From Microbacterium sp. 18062 (GTDB lineage Bacteria; Actinomycetota; Actinomycetes; Actinomycetales; Microbacteriaceae): DNA of 64,000 bases. A model generated the notes under the pieces. The model was not told the origin of the DNA. It ran no database searches and saw only the letters and a list, made by a program, of their open reading frames with translations. The stretch lies in assembly GCF_902706225.1 (NCBI RefSeq), contig NZ_CACSKB010000009.1, positions 24,863-88,862 on the forward strand, given 5' to 3'. Below are positions 1-8,638 of the stretch, in pieces (within the stretch, counting starts at the first letter, position 1; each line of letters starts with the position of its first letter). The position numbers were made by a program, and so were the translations under genes.

Positions 1-326
1 ATGGGCGCCCGGCAGTGGATGCCGTACTGCCTGCCCTCGACCGTGCGGGAGAAGTACCACCAGTTCCCGCGGCGCGAGGGCACCGAGAGGTCGGTCTCGA
101 GAGTCCAGGCCTTGATCTCCCCGAAGATCCGCTCCTGCAGCGGCTCGAGGTGCGCGGTGCGCGCCCGCGTGTAGGCGTTCTCCGCCTCGAGGTGGGCCGT
201 GACGCGGTCGTCGTCCTTGGCGCGCAGCCATTCGTACGGGTCGTCGAAGGTGTCGCCGTGGTGACGACGCGGCTGCGGCTCGCGAGGGGCCGTGGGCGGA
301 TGGACGGATGCGGCGTTGTCGGTCAC
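1..326 (-). CDS. ptrB: S9 family oligopeptidase B (protease II), N-terminal part only
   Basis: The reading frame enters from the left window edge, so only the first ~108 residues are present. They read through DPYEWLRAKDD, HLEAENAY and RGNWWYFSR, the N-terminal propeller signature of prolyl oligopeptidase/oligopeptidase B enzymes, which cut small peptides after basic residues. The catalytic Ser-Asp-His part lies outside the window. The start is taken as GTG at 326: a TAGCGT hexamer at 333-338 (minus strand) lies 6 nt before it, which fits a leaderless transcript. It follows the ROK gene by only 26 bp on the same strand. The family call is firm; the B-type specificity is inferred. Confidence 0.85.
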   Translation of the reverse strand, partial: MTDNAASVHPPTAPREPQPRRHHGDTFDDPYEWLRAKDDDRVTAHLEAENAYTRARTAHLEPLQERIFGEIKAWTLETDLSVPSRRGNWWYFSRTVEGRQYGIHCRAP

Positions 327-352
327 TCGACCACGCTAGCGGCCGTGCCGGC

Positions 353-1552
353 TCAACGACGCATGAGCAGCGCACCGAGCCGCGACGGCGAGAGAGCGGC
401 ATCCGTCGCGAGACGGCTCGCTCCGGCGATCGCGGCGTCGTCGGAGGTACGCGCCGGCGCGATGGTCAGATGCTCGGTGGACAGCGGGATGCTGCGGGCG
501 TACACGACCTCGCGCACGCCCGCGACGAGGTGCTCGGCCACTTGAGCCATCGACCCGCCGATCACGATCACCGCAGGGTTGAGGAGGGTGACGCACAGCG
601 TGAGGATCTCGCCGATGTCGCGACCTGCCTGTCGCACGGCCTGTATGGCGTCGACGTTGGCCGACTTCACGAGCTCGACGACCTCGCGGGAGCCCGTCGC
701 CCCGATCCCGTGGTGGCGCAGCTCGGCTGCGATCGCGCGTCCTGAGGCGACCGCCTCCAGACATCCGCGGTTGCCGCACGCGCACAGCACGTCGGATCGG
801 CGCGACAGCGGCGCATGACCGATGTCGCCCGCGGCCCCGCTGGCTCCGCGGCGGAGATCGCCTCCGGCGATGATGCCGGCACCGATACCGGTCGCGACCT
901 TGACGAAGAGCAGATCCTCGACCTCGGGCCAGGCGATCGTGCGCTCGCCCAGCGCCATCACGTTGACGTCGTTGTCGACGACGACGGGAACATCGAACGC
1001 GGACGCGACGTGCGCCTTGATGTCGAAGCGGTCCCATCCCGGCATGATCGGAGGGTTGACGGGCTGCCCGGTGGCGAACTCGACGGGTCCGGGCACCCCG
1101 ATGCCCACTCCGACCAGGTCGGCGTGCCCGCGCCCCGCCTCGTGCAGGAGCTCCCCGCCGATGCGTTCGAGCGCGGCGAGGACGACCTCGGGACCCGTGG
1201 CGATGTCGATCTCCTCCCGCTGCTCGGCGAGGACGCCGCCGGCGAGATCGGTCACGGCGAGACGGATGTGGGAGGCACCGAGATCGGCCGCCAGCACGAC
1301 GTACGCGCCGGGGCGGAAGGCGAACTGAGACGAGGGCCGTCCGCCTGTCGAGGCGGCGTCTCCGAACGGCGCGACCAGGCCGGCGTCCATGAGTTGGTCG
1401 ATCCAGCCGGTGATGGTGGAGCGCGACATGCCGATGGCGCGCGAGAGCTCGGCTCGGGTGCGGGGAACGCCGTCGCGCAGTCCGTGCAGAAGGCTGCCCG
1501 CGTCGACGACCGGTGAGGGTCCAGGAACGGCGGCGAACACGGTGTCAGTCAA
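353..1552 (-). CDS. ROK family transcriptional regulator
   Basis: A 399-residue protein with an N-terminal winged helix-turn-helix (about residues 25-62, RAELSRAIGMSRSTITGWI) followed by a ROK sugar-kinase-like domain. The phosphate-binding segment DLGASHIRLAV begins at residue 90. The zinc motif is present as H246 and C257-x-C259-x4-C264 (GHAPLS, CACGNRGCLE). ROK repressors such as NagC, Mlc and XylR bind a sugar that releases DNA. The gene lies 29 bp downstream of the GMC oxidase on the same strand, opposite the ABC importer, so it probably controls this carbohydrate locus. The start is uncertain: TTG at 1552 or GTG at 1540, and neither has a good ribosome binding site. Confidence 0.9.
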   Translation of the reverse strand: MTDTVFAAVPGPSPVVDAGSLLHGLRDGVPRTRAELSRAIGMSRSTITGWIDQLMDAGLVAPFGDAASTGGRPSSQFAFRPGAYVVLAADLGASHIRLAVTDLAGGVLAEQREEIDIATGPEVVLAALERIGGELLHEAGRGHADLVGVGIGVPGPVEFATGQPVNPPIMPGWDRFDIKAHVASAFDVPVVVDNDVNVMALGERTIAWPEVEDLLFVKVATGIGAGIIAGGDLRRGASGAAGDIGHAPLSRRSDVLCACGNRGCLEAVASGRAIAAELRHHGIGATGSREVVELVKSANVDAIQAVRQAGRDIGEILTLCVTLLNPAVIVIGGSMAQVAEHLVAGVREVVYARSIPLSTEHLTIAPARTSDDAAIAGASRLATDAALSPSRLGALLMRR

Positions 1553-1581
1553 TCACAGGGCCTGGTGTCGTGCCGTCGTGC

Positions 1582-3072
1582 TCACTCACCGAGCGCCGCC
1601 GCGACCGAGCGCCCCGCACGGACGGCCGTGACCGTGCCGGCCGGGGTGACATTGGCGACCACGGCCGTCGGCAGGACGCCATTGCCGGCCGCGTACAAGC
1701 CCTGCACACCCCACACGCGCCCTTCGGGATCGGTGACGGAGGTGCCGTCGTCGGCAGCGCCCATCCGCACGGTGCCCGAGTAGTGCAGCGACGATCCCGG
1801 CGGGAGCAGAAGGGTGTCGGCGAGCGCGTCGGCGCCGCCGACTGCCTCGAATGCGCGCTGCTGCTGTTCGCGAGCGCGCTCGATGAGCGCCAGATCCTCG
1901 TCGGTGTACTCGTACACGATGTGCGCGAGGGGCATCCCGGCCGCATCGGTCTCGGTGTCGGAGAACTCGATGCGGCTCTCGGCGCGCACGGTGGTGGGCA
2001 CATAGACGCTGATGCTCACCGCCATCGCCACGGCGTCTGTCAGATCGTCCGAATAGAGCGGTCCCACGCTGACCTGCCAGTGGAACGGCTGCGCCGACCC
2101 GCTGTGCGGAAGCCACAGCGAGTCGCTCATCCATTCGCCCGGACGGGGGATGGGCACACCGCCGACCCCCAACGTGCCGGGCTCGGCGAAGACACGGCCG
2201 GTGAGGAAAGCGTGCTCGTTCAGGTAGCGGCCCAGCGCCGGGGGACGGATGCCGGAGGCGAACAGCAGCTGCGGCGAGCGCAGGGCGTCAGCGCACACGA
2301 CGACCGCGGACGCCTCGACGACTCGTGTCGCGCCGGTCGGATCGGCGATCTCCACGCCGCGGGCACGGTCGCCGTCGACGAGGATCCGCCGCGCGAGAGC
2401 GTCCGGGATCAGCTCGAAGAGCTCCGAACCCGCGACGATCTCGGGGAAGATCCTCCCGGGGTCCGTGCGCCGCAGCCCGCCGGCGGACGAACCGGACACC
2501 GCCATCGGCATGATCTGAGGTCCTCTGCCCGGAGCGGAGACGGCTCCGAACGCGTCCGTCAACGCGTCGATGACCGCGGACCCGGCCGGTGTCGGCCCGA
2601 ACCGGTCGGTGGTCACGCGCAGAAGCCTGCGCGTCCTGTCGTAGTCATCGGCCCATTCGGCCGGAGAGATGAACGTCGGGATCTCGCTACCCCAGGGCGT
2701 GGGGCAGGCGGCGGTCCAGCGCGACCCCATGCCGCCCACGTTCCAGGCGCTCGCCGCCGCGGGCATCGCATCCGAGCGATGTCCGAGGGCGCCGAAGGCG
2801 TACAGGCCGGGAGCTGCCGACGCACGATCCGAGAAGTGCCCGGCGGTCGCGGCGCCGACGTACATCGACTGGACGCCTGCCGCCACGTTCGCGTTGTACG
2901 AGGCCCGCTCGCTCTCCTCGGCGACATCGTGGAGATGCTGTGCGGGCACCGTGCCGAGGAGCGGACCCGCCTCGACCATCGTGATGCGGGTGTGCGGCCG
3001 GAGCCGCCGGACCTCCGCCGCAACCGCGGCTCCCATGATCCCGCTGCCGACGATGAGGAGTTCGGGTGTCAT
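1582..3072 (-). CDS. GMC-family FAD oxidoreductase, pyranose/C-glycoside oxidase-like
   Basis: A 496-residue flavoprotein. The Rossmann FAD motif IVGSGIMGAAVAAE is at residues 7-20 with VEAG at 33-36. The C-terminal GMC region carries LHYSGTVRMG (His430) and GNGVLPTAVVANVT (Asn474), matching the catalytic His/Asn pair of pyranose 2-oxidase. In that enzyme a His in STHWT binds FAD covalently; here the segment is GGMGSRWTAACP with Arg118, so FAD should be non-covalent, as reported for bacterial C-glycoside 3-oxidases (CarA-type, including Microbacterium). Probable role: oxidation of a sugar hydroxyl, perhaps at C3 of a glycoside. Start ATG has GGAGG 6 nt upstream. It is divergent from the sugar importer; the substrate is unknown. 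Confidence 0.85.
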   Translation of the reverse strand: MTPELLIVGSGIMGAAVAAEVRRLRPHTRITMVEAGPLLGTVPAQHLHDVAEESERASYNANVAAGVQSMYVGAATAGHFSDRASAAPGLYAFGALGHRSDAMPAAASAWNVGGMGSRWTAACPTPWGSEIPTFISPAEWADDYDRTRRLLRVTTDRFGPTPAGSAVIDALTDAFGAVSAPGRGPQIMPMAVSGSSAGGLRRTDPGRIFPEIVAGSELFELIPDALARRILVDGDRARGVEIADPTGATRVVEASAVVVCADALRSPQLLFASGIRPPALGRYLNEHAFLTGRVFAEPGTLGVGGVPIPRPGEWMSDSLWLPHSGSAQPFHWQVSVGPLYSDDLTDAVAMAVSISVYVPTTVRAESRIEFSDTETDAAGMPLAHIVYEYTDEDLALIERAREQQQRAFEAVGGADALADTLLLPPGSSLHYSGTVRMGAADDGTSVTDPEGRVWGVQGLYAAGNGVLPTAVVANVTPAGTVTAVRAGRSVAAALGE

Positions 3073-3085
3073 CTCTGCCTCCGAC

Positions 3086-3135
3086 TTATGACATAAATAA
3101 TGATAAGACGACTATTGCATCTAAAAAGTTATGCA
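3086..3135. promoter_or_regulatory. AT-rich divergent control region with two small palindromes
   Basis: The 258-bp gap between the GMC oxidase and the binding protein is conspicuously AT-rich in an otherwise ~70% GC sequence. It holds TTATG-A-CATAA (3086-3096) and a spaced inverted repeat TGCAT/ATGCA (3116-3120 and 3131-3135). These are plausible operator or promoter elements for the ROK regulator encoded beside it. The assignment is inference; no binding consensus is proven. Confidence 0.45.
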
Positions 3136-3330
3136 TGAATCAGCGCAAGTTTCGTCTGTGTAAAAGAAAGATGCGTGATGTGACGCCGATGTAAATTCTG
3201 CCTCCGCGGCCCTCGTCGCGGCCTCCTCGCTGCATAGCCTGTCGCAGGCGCCGCAATCTCGTGGCGCGGGCGGACACCCGAAGTCGCACCACCCCTCGCC
3301 CATACCCGCATGCTGAGAAAGGCAACCACG

Positions 3331-4635
3331 ATGAACGCACTGCGTTCGCGCGCCACCCGTCGAACCCTGCTCGTCACCGGCGCCGCACTGACGGCCGCCA
3401 TCGTCCTCGCCGGCTGCGGCCGCGCATCGGAGACCGGCGGGACGTCGGCGACCGTCACGATCGACGATGAGCCGGCGACCGGCACGATCGAGTTCTGGGC
3501 CGGCGGCGCCGATGGAGAGGCGCTGCCGGACTTCCTGGCGGAGTTCCAGGAGGAGAACCCCGACGTCGAGATCAACGTCACCACCATCCCGGAGGGCGAC
3601 AACGACGCGAAGCTGTCGGCGGCCATCGCCGCGGGGAACGTGCCCGACATGGTCTACCTCTACTCGCAGACCCAGGCGGCGATGCTCGACACCGGAGCGT
3701 TCGCGGAGGTGCCCGACGGTCTCGTCGAGAGCGCCGACTTCTTCTCATCCATGTGGGACACGGTGCAGTACGACGGAGCCGCTCACGCCGTTCCCTGGTA
3801 CACCTACGCGCAAGCGCTCTACTACCGCAAGGACCTGGCCGCGGCGGCCGGTGTCGAAGCGCCCGAGACGTGGGAGGACTACGCGACGTTCTCCGAGGCG
3901 GTGCAGGACCAGGGTGCGACCTTCGGGGTCGGCCTGTCCGCCGAGTGGGATGGCTACACGGCTCAGCAGTTCAACGATTTCGTCCGCCAGGCCGGGGGAT
4001 CGCTCATCTCCGACGACCTGACCGAGTGGACGATCGACACGCCCGAGAACCTCGAGGCTCTGGAGACGTACGCGGGCCTCGTGACCGATGGCTACGCGTC
4101 ACCCGACGGACCCTCCTTCCTCGACACGGTGTCATGGTTCACCTCCGGTGAGATCGCCTCGTACATCAACGGCCCCTGGTTCCCGGGCTGGCTGGAAGAG
4201 GCCAACGGCGAGGGATGGAACGAGGACAACCTCGGCATCGCGCTCGTGCCCGCCGGTCCTGCCGGCACCACCTCGGCCCTGGGCGGCGGCAGCCTCGCGG
4301 TGCTCGAGGACGGCAAGAACACGGAGGCGGCCTGGAAGCTCGTGCGCTGGCTGTCGGAGCCGGACACCCAGGTCGCATGGTACGAGACCTTCGGCAATCT
4401 CCCGGCCGTCGAGGCCGCATGGGACGCGCCGGCGATCGCCGACGACCCGCTGCTGGACGTCATCAAAGAGGCGATCCCGCTGGCCGGCTCCGTTCCGGCC
4501 GTGCCGGGCTGGAGCGAGGTCTCGGCCATGCTGGGCGCTGAGATGGAACGCGTGGCACGCGGCCAGGCGACGGCCGCCGAGGTGCTGGCGGCGGCTCAGG
4601 CCAAGGCCGACGAGATCCCCACCGGCGTCGAGTAG
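3331..4635 (+). CDS. ABC transporter sugar-binding lipoprotein
   Basis: A 434-residue extracellular solute-binding protein (family 1). A signal peptide ends in the lipobox LAGC, so the mature protein is lipid-anchored outside the membrane. The body (TGTIEFWAGG, FQEENPDVEIN, GNVPDMVYLYS) is typical of the carbohydrate-binding class. I choose ATG at 3331 over ATG at 3310 because a GAAAGG ribosome site lies 9 nt before it. Two permease genes follow at once. No ATPase is encoded in the locus, as is common in actinobacteria, where a shared MsiK-type ATPase serves many sugar importers. Confidence 0.93.
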   Translation: MNALRSRATRRTLLVTGAALTAAIVLAGCGRASETGGTSATVTIDDEPATGTIEFWAGGADGEALPDFLAEFQEENPDVEINVTTIPEGDNDAKLSAAIAAGNVPDMVYLYSQTQAAMLDTGAFAEVPDGLVESADFFSSMWDTVQYDGAAHAVPWYTYAQALYYRKDLAAAAGVEAPETWEDYATFSEAVQDQGATFGVGLSAEWDGYTAQQFNDFVRQAGGSLISDDLTEWTIDTPENLEALETYAGLVTDGYASPDGPSFLDTVSWFTSGEIASYINGPWFPGWLEEANGEGWNEDNLGIALVPAGPAGTTSALGGGSLAVLEDGKNTEAAWKLVRWLSEPDTQVAWYETFGNLPAVEAAWDAPAIADDPLLDVIKEAIPLAGSVPAVPGWSEVSAMLGAEMERVARGQATAAEVLAAAQAKADEIPTGVE

Positions 4636-4647
4636 GAGCAGCGTCGA

Positions 4648-5595
4648 ATGACCTTCGCGATCACCCGTGGGAAGGCGTCCACCGGGCGCCCTCCCACGGG
4701 TTCGCCTCCGCGCCCGGGCAGTGGCCGGCGTCACCAGACGGCGACGGCGTGGCTGTTCCTCGTGCCCACCCTCGTGATCGTGGGCCTGTTCACCGTCATC
4801 CCGACCTTCGCGGCGTTCCTTTTCAGCTTCACCGATCTGGGGCTGAGCGACATGCGCGACCCGCTCGCGGTCGAGGTCGTCGGGTTCGAGACGTTCGCGA
4901 GGGTGCTCGGCAACAGCGATTTTCAGCGGGCAGCGCTCAACACCGTGATCTTCGTCGCGATCGGCGTGCCGGTCACCATCGGGGTCGGGCTCGTGATCGC
5001 CCTCGTCCTCAACGCGGGCGTCCGTCGTCTGCGTCCCGCCTTCCGCGCGATCATCTACATCCCAGTGATCGCCAACATCGTGGCTGTCTCGGTCATCTGG
5101 AAGTACGCGCTCAGCTACGGCGGTCCGATCGACGAAGCGCTCGCCGCGATCGGCATCGAAGGCCCGAACTGGCTCGGTGATCCGGCCTGGGCGGTGACCT
5201 CGGTGCTGCTGCTGACCGTGTGGCGCAACGTGGGGACGGCCATGGTCCTGTTCCTGGCGGGGCTGCAGACCGTTCCGGAAGAGATCTACGAGGCGGCCGC
5301 GCTGGACGGCGCGGGTCCTTTCCAGCGCATCTTCCACATGACGCTTCCGCTGCTGCGCCCGACGACGCTCCTCGTGTCGGTGCTGATCACCGTCATGTAC
5401 ATGAACATCTTCGAGGAGCCGTACCTCCTGACCGGTGGCGGTCCTCTCGGCTCCACCCGCTCGCTCTCGCTCTGGGTCTATCAGCAGTTCGGCTTCGGCA
5501 ACGTCGCCGCCTCCATGGCGGGCTCGTTCGTGCTGATCGTGCTGGTGCTGACCGTGAGTGTCATCCAGTTCCGGATGCTGAGGCCCAAACACTGA
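4648..5595 (+). CDS. ABC transporter permease, MalF/UgpA type
   Basis: A 315-residue inner-membrane permease with six predicted hydrophobic segments, the first after a basic/proline-rich cytoplasmic N-terminus of ~30 residues. The EAA loop that contacts the ATPase is at about residues 215-234 (EAAALDGAGPFQRIFHMTLP). It starts 12 bp after the binding-protein gene, with GGAG upstream of ATG. It forms the translocation channel with the next gene. Confidence 0.94.
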   Translation: MTFAITRGKASTGRPPTGSPPRPGSGRRHQTATAWLFLVPTLVIVGLFTVIPTFAAFLFSFTDLGLSDMRDPLAVEVVGFETFARVLGNSDFQRAALNTVIFVAIGVPVTIGVGLVIALVLNAGVRRLRPAFRAIIYIPVIANIVAVSVIWKYALSYGGPIDEALAAIGIEGPNWLGDPAWAVTSVLLLTVWRNVGTAMVLFLAGLQTVPEEIYEAAALDGAGPFQRIFHMTLPLLRPTTLLVSVLITVMYMNIFEEPYLLTGGGPLGSTRSLSLWVYQQFGFGNVAASMAGSFVLIVLVLTVSVIQFRMLRPKH

Positions 5596-6419
5596 TGCGC
5601 ACCGCACCGCTCCGTACCGCTCTCCTCTACATCGCGATGACCCTCGTCTCGGCCGCGATGATGCTTCCGTTCGTCCTCGTCGTCCTCGGCGCGTTCAAGA
5701 CGCAGGGCGAGTTCACCGCCAATCCCGGTGCCTGGCTGCCCGAGTCCTTCGGGAACCTCTCGAACTTCGTGGTGCTGTTCGAACGGGGATTCGGGCGCTA
5801 CCTGCTCAACAGCGTCACCGTGTCGGTCATCGTCGTCGTCGCCAACCTCGTGTTCAGCTCGCTCGCGGGCTATGCCCTGGCCAAGCTCCGCTTCCGCGGC
5901 CGGAGCGCGGTCTTCGCCCTCGTGCTGGCCTCGATGATGGTGCCGATCGTGGCCATCTTCGTGCCGCAGTTCCTCGTCGCCGTGCAGCTCGGGGTCGTCG
6001 ACACCCTCTTCGGGGTCGCGCTTCCCATGCTCGTGCAGCCGATCGCGGTGTTCATCGTGCGGCAGTTCGCCGGCTCCATCCCGGAGGAGATCATGGAAGC
6101 CGCGCGTCTGGACGGCGCCAGCGAGCTGCGCATCTTCGGCCAGGTGTTCCTGCCCCTGCTGAGCCCGGCTCTCGCGACAGTCAGCGTCATGACCTTCCTC
6201 GCATCGTGGAACGCGTTCATCTGGCCGCTCGTGATGGCCCAGTCCGAGCGCACCTACACCCTGCCGGTGGGCCTGGCCGTCGCCGCGGCGGGGAGCAACA
6301 CCACCCAGTTCGGCGTGCTGCTCGCCGGCGCGGTCGTGGTGCTCCTGCCGGTGCTGATCCTGTTCCTGTTCCTGCAGAAGTACTTCGTGCAGGGAATCGC
6401 CGCGACAGGCGTGAAATAG
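5595..6419 (+). CDS. ABC transporter permease, MalG/UgpE type
   Basis: A 274-residue second permease of the sugar importer. The start ATG shares one base with the stop of the previous gene (TGATG), so the two are translationally coupled. Six hydrophobic segments are visible, with an EAA loop at about residues 168-187 (EAARLDGASELRIFGQVFLP). Together with the upstream permease and the lipoprotein it completes a CUT1-type importer lacking its own ATPase. Confidence 0.94.
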   Translation: MRTAPLRTALLYIAMTLVSAAMMLPFVLVVLGAFKTQGEFTANPGAWLPESFGNLSNFVVLFERGFGRYLLNSVTVSVIVVVANLVFSSLAGYALAKLRFRGRSAVFALVLASMMVPIVAIFVPQFLVAVQLGVVDTLFGVALPMLVQPIAVFIVRQFAGSIPEEIMEAARLDGASELRIFGQVFLPLLSPALATVSVMTFLASWNAFIWPLVMAQSERTYTLPVGLAVAAAGSNTTQFGVLLAGAVVVLLPVLILFLFLQKYFVQGIAATGVK

Positions 6420-6469
6420 TGGCGCGCGCCGTGTCGGCGTGTGCAACCGAGTGAGGAGAGCAATACCCC

Positions 6470-7420
6470 ATGACCCTTCGCCTTTCGCAGGTGGCACTGA
6501 ACCCGATCCAGTGGACGAACCTCCCCGCCGACCCCTCGGTGCCGGGGAGCGTCTCCCGCTGGCTGTACGGTGAGCCGTCCTTCCGCGCCGACTATCCGCG
6601 CGTGCTGCGCTCGGTCGCCGCCGCCGGGTTCGACGCGACGATGATGGAGGTGCTCGACACGCAGACACTGCAGGACTACGCGCGGATGGTCACCGAGGCC
6701 GGTCTGCGGGTGGCGCCCGGGTACGCGTCGATCGGTCTGCCCGAGGACGCGGGCGTCGAACTGGAGCGCGGCAGCGCCGAGTGGCAGCGGTGGTTCAACG
6801 GTGTGCGCCGCAAGGCCGAGGAGTCGAACTACTTCGGCCTGGACACCGTGTTCCTCGCGCCCGAGGTCGACTACCGTCTGCCGCGATGGTCGGAGAAGGC
6901 GGCGATCGGGCATCTGCGGGACTCGGCGCGGCTCGAACGCCAGATCGAGATGTTCGCCGAAGCGGCGGACGTCCTCGCCGCCGAGGGCGTGCGTGCGGGT
7001 CTCCACAACCACGTCGGCACCTGGATCGAGACCGAGGACGAGATCGAGGCGGTGCTCGCGGCGATCCCCGCCGAGCGCCTGAGCGCATCGTTCGACATCG
7101 GTCATCTGGCCTGGGCTGGCATCGACCCCGTCGAGATGACGGCGCGGCACGCCGACCGCATCCTCGACCTGCATCTGAAGGACCTCGACCTCGCTCTCGC
7201 GGCGCGCACGCGTGATCAGCCCGGGCCCTACGACGCGATCTCCACCGCGGAGTTCTTCGTGGAGCCCGGGCGCGGCGACATCGATCTCGACGGCGTGCTC
7301 GCCGCTCTTCCCGAGGCCTTCGCCGGGTGGATCATCATCGAGGTCGACCAGGTGCACGGCGATCCCGACCGAAGCGCCGCGCTCAGCAGGGCCTGGGTCG
7401 AGTCGACTTTCGCGTCATGA
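6470..7420 (+). CDS. Sugar phosphate isomerase/epimerase-like TIM barrel protein
   Basis: A 316-residue xylose-isomerase-like barrel (AP endonuclease 2 superfamily). Metal/acid positions are seen in FLAPEVDY, GLHNHVGTWIE, SFDIGHLAWAGIDP, LHLKDLD and VEPGRGDIDLDGVL. Members isomerise or epimerise keto-sugars or, in glycoside 3-oxidation pathways, act on 3-keto sugars. GAGGAG lies upstream of ATG. It is the fourth gene of the transporter operon and overlaps the next by ATGA. The exact reaction cannot be read from sequence. Confidence 0.87.
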   Translation: MTLRLSQVALNPIQWTNLPADPSVPGSVSRWLYGEPSFRADYPRVLRSVAAAGFDATMMEVLDTQTLQDYARMVTEAGLRVAPGYASIGLPEDAGVELERGSAEWQRWFNGVRRKAEESNYFGLDTVFLAPEVDYRLPRWSEKAAIGHLRDSARLERQIEMFAEAADVLAAEGVRAGLHNHVGTWIETEDEIEAVLAAIPAERLSASFDIGHLAWAGIDPVEMTARHADRILDLHLKDLDLALAARTRDQPGPYDAISTAEFFVEPGRGDIDLDGVLAALPEAFAGWIIIEVDQVHGDPDRSAALSRAWVESTFAS

Positions 7421-8607
7421 GCGGCGCCGTCTCGACGGCGGTCCCGGCGCCGGCCCGCGGGCCCCGCGACCGTGTCCATCCCCTTCGCGTGGCGATCGTC
7501 GGCACCGGAATGATCGCGCGCGTTCATGCGCGTGCCGCCCGCGCGGCCGGGGAGCAGGTGCTCGGCGTGCTCGGCTCGTCGTCGTCCCGGTCGCAGGAGA
7601 CGGCGCAGCAGTGGCGCCTTCCCCGCGGGTACGCCGACCTCGACGCGCTCCTGCGCGATGCGCCCGATGTCGTGCACATCTGCACCCCGAACGCCCTGCA
7701 CGCCGATCAGGTGCGAACGGTGATCGCCGCGGGCAGCCACGTCGTCTGCGAGAAGCCGCTGGCGACCACACGGGCAGAGGCGACGGAGCTGGCCGCGCTC
7801 GCGCGGGAGGCGGGCGTCGTGGCGGCGGTGCCTTTCGTGTACCGCTATCACCCGATGGTGCGCGAGGTCCGCGCCCGTCGCGGACGGGGTGAGCTCGGCG
7901 ACATCCTGCTGGCTCACGGGACCTATCTGCAGGACTGGATGCTGGACCCCCGTTCGTCGAGCTGGCGGGTGGACCCGGCCCGCGGTGGTGCGTCGCGGGC
8001 GTTTGCCGACATCGGCTCGCACTGGTGCGATCTCGTCGAGTTCGTGTCGGGGGAGCAGCTGGCGGCGGTCAGCGCTCTCACCTCGATCGCGCACGCCACC
8101 CGTCCCGCGGCGTCGGCGCCGTCGTTCGCGGCGCCCTCCGACGCCGCCGCGGACCCCGTCGCGGTCACGACCGAGGACATCGTCACCGCGATCTTCCGCA
8201 CCGCGCGCGGCGTGCCGGTGAGCCTCGTCGTCTCGCAGGTGTCGGGCGGACGCAAGAACCGGCTCTGGTTCGAGCTGGACGGCACCCGGGCCAGTGCCGT
8301 GTTCGACCAGGAGGATGCCGAGACCGCCTGGCTCGCCGGTGTCGACGGAGCGAGGATCCTGCACCGCGGCGAGGGGGAGGTGAGCGCCGACCAGGCACGT
8401 CTCAACCACCTTCCGGCGGGGCACGCGCAGGGGTTCGGTGACGCGTTCGACGCGTTCGTCGCCGACGTGTACGCCGCGGTGCGCGGGGAGAGCCCCGAGG
8501 GGCTTCCCACCTTCGACGACGGCGCGCGTGCCGCAGGCATCGTCGATGCGGTGCTGGACTCGGCGGCATCCCGGTCCTGGGTCGACATCCCGTGCTCGAC
8601 GCCGTGA
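7417..8607 (+). CDS. Gfo/Idh/MocA family NAD(P)-dependent oxidoreductase
   Basis: A 396-residue protein. The N-terminal Rossmann motif VAIVGTGMIARVHARA follows a ~25-residue extension. The conserved dinucleotide/substrate segment CEKPLA, with its catalytic Lys, follows, then the C-terminal α/β domain (PFVYRYHPMV). Relatives oxidise sugars, inositols or 3-keto glycosides. ATG at 7417 overlaps the previous stop (ATGA), fixing the start. The insert THATRPAASAPSFAAPSDAAADP near residues 226-250 is low-complexity and unusual. It probably works with the two TIM barrels on the imported sugar. Confidence 0.9.
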   Translation: MSGAVSTAVPAPARGPRDRVHPLRVAIVGTGMIARVHARAARAAGEQVLGVLGSSSSRSQETAQQWRLPRGYADLDALLRDAPDVVHICTPNALHADQVRTVIAAGSHVVCEKPLATTRAEATELAALAREAGVVAAVPFVYRYHPMVREVRARRGRGELGDILLAHGTYLQDWMLDPRSSSWRVDPARGGASRAFADIGSHWCDLVEFVSGEQLAAVSALTSIAHATRPAASAPSFAAPSDAAADPVAVTTEDIVTAIFRTARGVPVSLVVSQVSGGRKNRLWFELDGTRASAVFDQEDAETAWLAGVDGARILHRGEGEVSADQARLNHLPAGHAQGFGDAFDAFVADVYAAVRGESPEGLPTFDDGARAAGIVDAVLDSAASRSWVDIPCSTP

Positions 8608-8638
8608 CCATCACTGCGAACACCCCGGAGGAACCCGC

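Noticed and set aside
15..545. Plus-strand frame at the left edge
   Set aside because: Complement of the oligopeptidase and ROK genes; no domain, no ribosome site.
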